Assembly: GCA_965153455.1 (NCBI GenBank)
Contig: OZ234496.1
Span: 4,907,207 to 4,971,206 of the forward strand
From: Sphagnum compactum
Lineage: Eukaryota > Bryophyta > Sphagnopsida > Sphagnales
DNA length: 64,000 bases
Reading direction: 5' to 3'
The notes under the pieces are model-generated. The model ran no database searches. It was not told where the DNA came from and was given only the letters and a program-made list of their open reading frames with translations. Position 1 is the stretch's first letter; the number at the start of each line of letters is the position of its first letter. A program made the position numbers and the translations under genes. Positions 59,770 to 64,000 of this stretch are shown in pieces.

Positions 59770-60130
59770 AAGAAACTTGTACAATTCCAAAGAAAGAGAA
59801 TTTATCAATCTATTCTAATCAATCAACTTCATCGAAAAAGATTACTCTTTATGGGTCAGCATGTAGCTAACAAAATCACAAATCAACTCATTGGTGTTAT
59901 GATGTACCTGAATGGGTAGATGAAAGCAAAGAAGTGTATTTATATATTAACTCTCCTGGAGGAACAATATCAGTTGGAATATTTTTTTATGATGATATGC
60001 AATTTGTAGTACCGAATGTACATACAATTTGCTTGGGATTGGCTAAGTTCAATGGGATCTTCTATGGGATCTTTCATCCTAATTGGGAGAAAAATCACTA
60101 AATGTATAGCGTTGCCCCATGTTGTGTGCC
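59770..60130 (+). pseudogene. clpP: Plastid clpP (ATP-dependent protease subunit), 3' truncated
   Basis: Readable blocks are [59 protein letters not shown] and LPHV. The Ser active-site region ([10 protein letters not shown]) and its context remain; the catalytic His and Asp exon is missing. Sequence upstream of INQLHRK (VQFQRKR) may continue into the exon 1 region with no intron. Homology stops where seed-plant clpP intron 2 begins. Confidence 0.85.
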
Positions 60131-60139
60131 AAAGTTTTT

Positions 60140-63100
60140 TATTTATTAACAAAGGGGGAAATGATCTACTCATAATTAGGAGCTATAAATTGAACCTTAG
60201 TGTAAAGGACTTGGTCCCAATTTGGAATTCTAGACCAACTAAATTGTAAGAATGAATTGGGACGTATAAATCAAACCCTAGTGTGAAATGCCCTTAAATT
60301 ACTAATAATTTATACGTTCATTTTTTAAGCATCTCAAGTAGTGCTTAGTACTTGACCTTGCAAAAATATGTCTCACATGCAAGTTTAAGTGTTTACTTTT
60401 TCCAACCCCACCCATAAAATTAAAAGTGGAATTACAAATAGGTGAAAAATTACTAACAACAACCCACCTAGACCAATCCAACTATCTAACCAATCAAAAG
60501 TTTTGTTCGAGGGTGAAAACACACTACACTATTTGTAAAATGTTGTCACAAGATCATTTTTGCAAGAGTTTGGGATTTGTAATTGGTCATGTGATTAAAT
60601 AGAAATGATTAAGCTGATAAAAGACTCAACACTATAATGTTATATATACTTTAATCACATTATATGATTTTTTTTTAATAGTTTTTGAATTGTCATAACA
60701 TAATGAACTTTTTAAAAGGTATGCAAAAACTTGTAACAATTCATAATCAAGAATATGGAATTCAAGGCACACCTTCATATAATTCCTTTATTGAATAAAA
60801 GATTCAATTATATAATGGTATGGTACCATTGATTTTAAGGAAGACATTTTGAGAAGATTTTGATGACCAAATCTTTCTATGTATTTTGAATTATGGTTTT
60901 TATCCCAATAAGTACTTATTTAAAATGAAAGTAATAATTTAGAAACTCATATTCAAATTTACGTTCTCCATAAGGTAAACTAGAGTTGGAATGTTTTTAT
61001 AACGAATTTTTAACAATAACTTGTAAAATGACTTGTGTGATTCAAGGTATCATGTTTTCACATTGCTTTTGTAGTGTGAATTTAAGCAATTATGGACTTC
61101 CATATGTGTTTAAAATTGTTACACCTTAGTGTGCCTTCACCTTGGGCACGTACTAAACGTTGTTATGCTTTTTACCAACCTTAGCAAATTCTGAAAAATG
61201 TTAGGCCAAAACCATTTTGTTGAATCAAACTAGCACACTTTTCTTCATCTAATATTAGTGTGCATGGTCACATACTAAGTGAGCCAACAAAATTGTTCTT
61301 AACTTATCTAAATTTGCACGTTACCTACTACATAAAAGGATGCCAACAATTACCTTGATGTAGAAAAGAAATGCAAGAAAATTAACATCAAAACTGAAAT
61401 TTTCCTCTTCTTCAATATTCCTTTTGGGGGTTTGAACCCACCCATCATTCCACACAATATCATTGATGTAAGTCACATAATTTTTTTTCAAAATTTTGTG
61501 ATGTAGCCAAATTGGAGATCATCCACAAGAAAATCTAGTTGTAGACCAAAAATGAAAGTAAAACTTTTTTAGGATCCTTTTGTATTTTAGCTACCTTTTT
61601 AAACCTATTATAGAAATACGAAGAATTTATTTTATTTTATTCAAAATCTAGCTATATAGGACATTTTTTCACAATTTTTTTTCAAGTCAACAAAATACAA
61701 AAGTTCACCCAAAAATAACATTGGTGGGTTATGCACAATATCATGGTCTTTTGTCCCCTTGCATTGTTCAATGCTTAACAAATTATTTACTAAAAGCATC
61801 TCAATTGTTTGCTTTGCAACATAGTACCTTAAATCTAATAGCTAGTTTGGCATGCAAAGTACGATCCTCACTTGAATAGTATCCCATCCACATAGCTCTC
61901 AATTGCCATTGTCATTTCTCTCATGCTTCTTGTGTGCAACCATCTTAAGCCTTCCTATGCCTCTAATCATTCTCTTGTTTTTTTATCTCAATCACATGAA
62001 AGTATGCAAAGCTTCCAAGCACCTTGTACACCCATCTTGATTTTTTTCTTTTTCTTTGTGAAGTTACATGTGTTTCTTTGGTCATTCGAAACAAAACTAC
62101 ATGTGTTTATTTGTTCATTATTTGTGACATTGCAATGTTTACTTGTTCATTGATTATGAAGTGGTACAAAAAACAATGGAACATTGGCAAAGCAAGATTA
62201 TTACTACAATTTAAGGTCAACCGTGAGGGGCGTGTCCACCATGGCAAATTTCAACCAGATTATGAAACATACATTGAAAGGGACAAAATCTTACAATTTC
62301 GTTAGGATTGATTTAGATGGAATAAATGAGCTTGATTCAAACATTGTTGTTGTAAAAAATCAAGTTGAATAAAAACATGAGATGTCACTCATTTAGATTT
62401 TTCATTTGTTCTCACACATCTTGAAAATATTTTCCATGCATGTGTATAGTTGATTGTCTTTAAACAATTCATCAAAAATATCATTGTGGTGCTACTTGGT
62501 TGATTATATTGAAAGTGGAAAGGTCATGTGAGCTTCCACAATCCTTGATGTTGCATGTGAAGGGCCAACATTTAGCCTCATTTGAAGCTTTTATAATTTT
62601 CTTACCTTGTGAAGCTTGAAGTATTCACAAGATTCTTGAAAGCCTAGTTGCACATCAAGAATCATGAACAAAACCATTGTGCTTTGGTGTTCAAAACTCA
62701 AAGCTTTCTTTAAGGTGGTGGTGGCCATATCCACTATTGCTTTCACCTAAGCATGAAGGGTATTTTCTTTCATTTTGCTAATTCAATTTGATTCCTTCAC
62801 AACTTTTGATACAAGTATTGTTGATAAATTGTTGTTGGGGAACCTAGGTTGAGCATCTCCACCTCTTCAATTTTGATTGTTTCAAATGATGACATGGAAT
62901 GCTAGTGCTTTACTAGAGGAGATTTGTGTGTTCTATAAATGGAATTTCACGCCAACAAGGAATTTCATGCAACAACAACCAATAATGCAAAAACCCCAAT
63001 CCCAAAACGCATTATTTTAGTGACCATCCCCAATGATCGAATGTTGTGAAACATGTATAAGTGGCACAATTGTGCATCATCATCACAAACACAAAAATTC

Positions 63101-64000
63101 CCTTTCTTCACTGTTGCTAGTGTACTAAATTACATCTTGGCAATGACTAATGACACCATTCAACACCTTCATGATGTTCCACACGTCATTTGACATCAAC
63201 AAACTCACTTGGTGAGTTCATGCTTTCTTTTGGTATCATGTGAAATTTGGTGAATGAGAAGAGAAAATATGTTAAGGCTACTAAGCTTTTTAAAGTTTGA
63301 AATTCTAGGTGGGCTTGCAAAAAAGGCACCATTAAGCATGGCAATATTCACAACTAGTTGCCATTCACAAGCAATTTACTAATAACAATGGAGATGTTCT
63401 AACAACCAATGGTGAACATTCCTTTTCCATAATACTATTACATAAGGGGGTGTTGGACTACTTAAGTGGACCAAAATTTGACATGTATTCTACTGTTTTA
63501 GAATACCAAAAAAAATTTATTTTATGAAAATCATGATTATTTCCTAGGTGACCATTGATAAACTATATTAGTAGAAATATTGTATGCCTAGCTTTAGTTT
63601 AAAAACGTAGAGATCACTAGCATATATTATACCAAATACAATGAAAGGTGATAGCAACCAATGCACATATAAAAATTAAGGTATTCACTATGAGAAATCG
63701 TGTATGTTGGGGTGTAGTCACAATCAAATGACCCAAAAAGCACGTAAGGCCATGGCCAAAACTCTATAAAAATTGTAATTTTGTTAGATATATTTTTGTG
63801 TTGCCACTTTAATGTCATGTTAATCATGGAATTTAGTGTTAAATGATTCATATGAATGTTGAAGAATTCAAAATAAAAATTTAATACAATTTATTTTGGG
63901 TTTTTGGTTTGAATAAAACACCTTTGAACTTAAACAACAATAACATCAAAAGTAGTCAATTTCGTAAATTACTAAGCGAAAAACTTTCTTCATAAAGGAA
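60140..64000. other. AT-rich intergenic DNA
   Basis: No gene is supported. Frames at 61923-62153 and 62024-62305 overlap in different phases and are low-complexity. 61335-61640 is related to the spacer of the inverted repeat. The rest shows no structure I can name. Confidence 0.5.
61335..61640 (+). repeat. Diverged relative of a spacer segment
   Basis: It runs parallel to the reverse strand of 14440-14690 (and 36664-36910): GGATGCCAACAATTACCTTG, then LNPPIIPHNIIDV in translation, then CCAAATTGGAGATCAT. This shows the spacer contains a dispersed repeat family and not only locally duplicated DNA. Confidence 0.65.

Larger units (their letters stand above)
47594..60130. mobile_element. 12.5 kb nuclear plastid DNA insertion (NUPT), rpl14 to clpP
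   Basis: The gene order and strands match one continuous stretch of a land-plant plastome: rpl14-rps8-infA-rpl36-rps11-rpoA on one strand, petD-petB-psbH and psbT-psbB on the other, with psbN opposite psbH and clpP divergent from psbB. All genes carry stops or frameshifts, and many stops are Trp-to-stop or Gln-to-stop changes expected from C-to-T decay. Later insertions enlarge it (55510-56215 and 56407-59278). The left end falls inside rpl14; the right end falls at or just after the clpP intron 2 position. It is nuclear because of this decay and its embedding in repeat DNA. Confidence 0.92.

Noticed and set aside
47594-60130. Functional chloroplast genes
   Set aside because: Every gene has stops, frameshifts, truncation or insertions, including a CACTA transposon, so it is nuclear pseudogene DNA.

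Overview
This is nuclear DNA from a land plant, probably a seed plant with a large, repeat-rich genome; a gymnosperm is my best guess, but it is inference. The evidence is split genes with GT..AG introns, very AT-rich intergenic DNA, a CACTA transposon, a tRNA-derived SINE-like segment, and a 12.5 kb decayed insertion of plastid DNA in land-plant plastid gene order. Real coding content is low. The one nearly complete gene encodes a plant-type Roco protein (LRR-ROC-COR GTPase, TORNADO1-like).

Layout. 1-1398 is the last exon of a first Roco gene (copy A), cut by the window edge. It is followed by a coiled-coil gene remnant (1669-2196), a 145-bp tandem triplication, and a pseudogene of a MYND-finger ubiquitin protease of the plant UBP15/16 type (2767-4376). 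From 5755 to 19680 lies a giant inverted repeat: two arms of about 3.9 kb (5755-9656 and 15840-19680) around a 6.2 kb AT-rich spacer. The arms carry fragments of an unidentified coding sequence. Next come a duplicated leader region (20190-20873) and Roco gene B (21207-25359, four exons), which appears to have one frameshift near 21790.

The A block is then repeated in the same orientation. After a 3.7 kb stretch found only in B come UBP pseudogene B (29288-30889) and a second copy of the spacer plus part of the right arm (31792-40491). This second copy lacks the left arm, contains a 789-bp GC-richer insertion with a 7-bp target duplication, and shows a roughly 100-bp local inversion relative to the first. 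It ends in a third Roco fragment (40489-40833) fused to UBP downstream sequence (40834-40985). The window thus shows at least 2.3 copies of a Roco-UBP cassette.

41000-47590 has no gene I recognise. 47594-60130 is a colinear nuclear plastid insertion (NUPT): rpl14, rps8, infA, rpl36, rps11 and rpoA on +; petD, petB and psbH on -; psbN on +; psbT and psbB on -; clpP on +. All copies carry stops or frameshifts. psbB is split by a nested insertion that includes a 2.28 kb non-autonomous CACTA element (56427-58704, TSD AGA) filled with a 24-25 bp minisatellite. 60140-64000 is AT-rich and contains a diverged third copy of part of the spacer.
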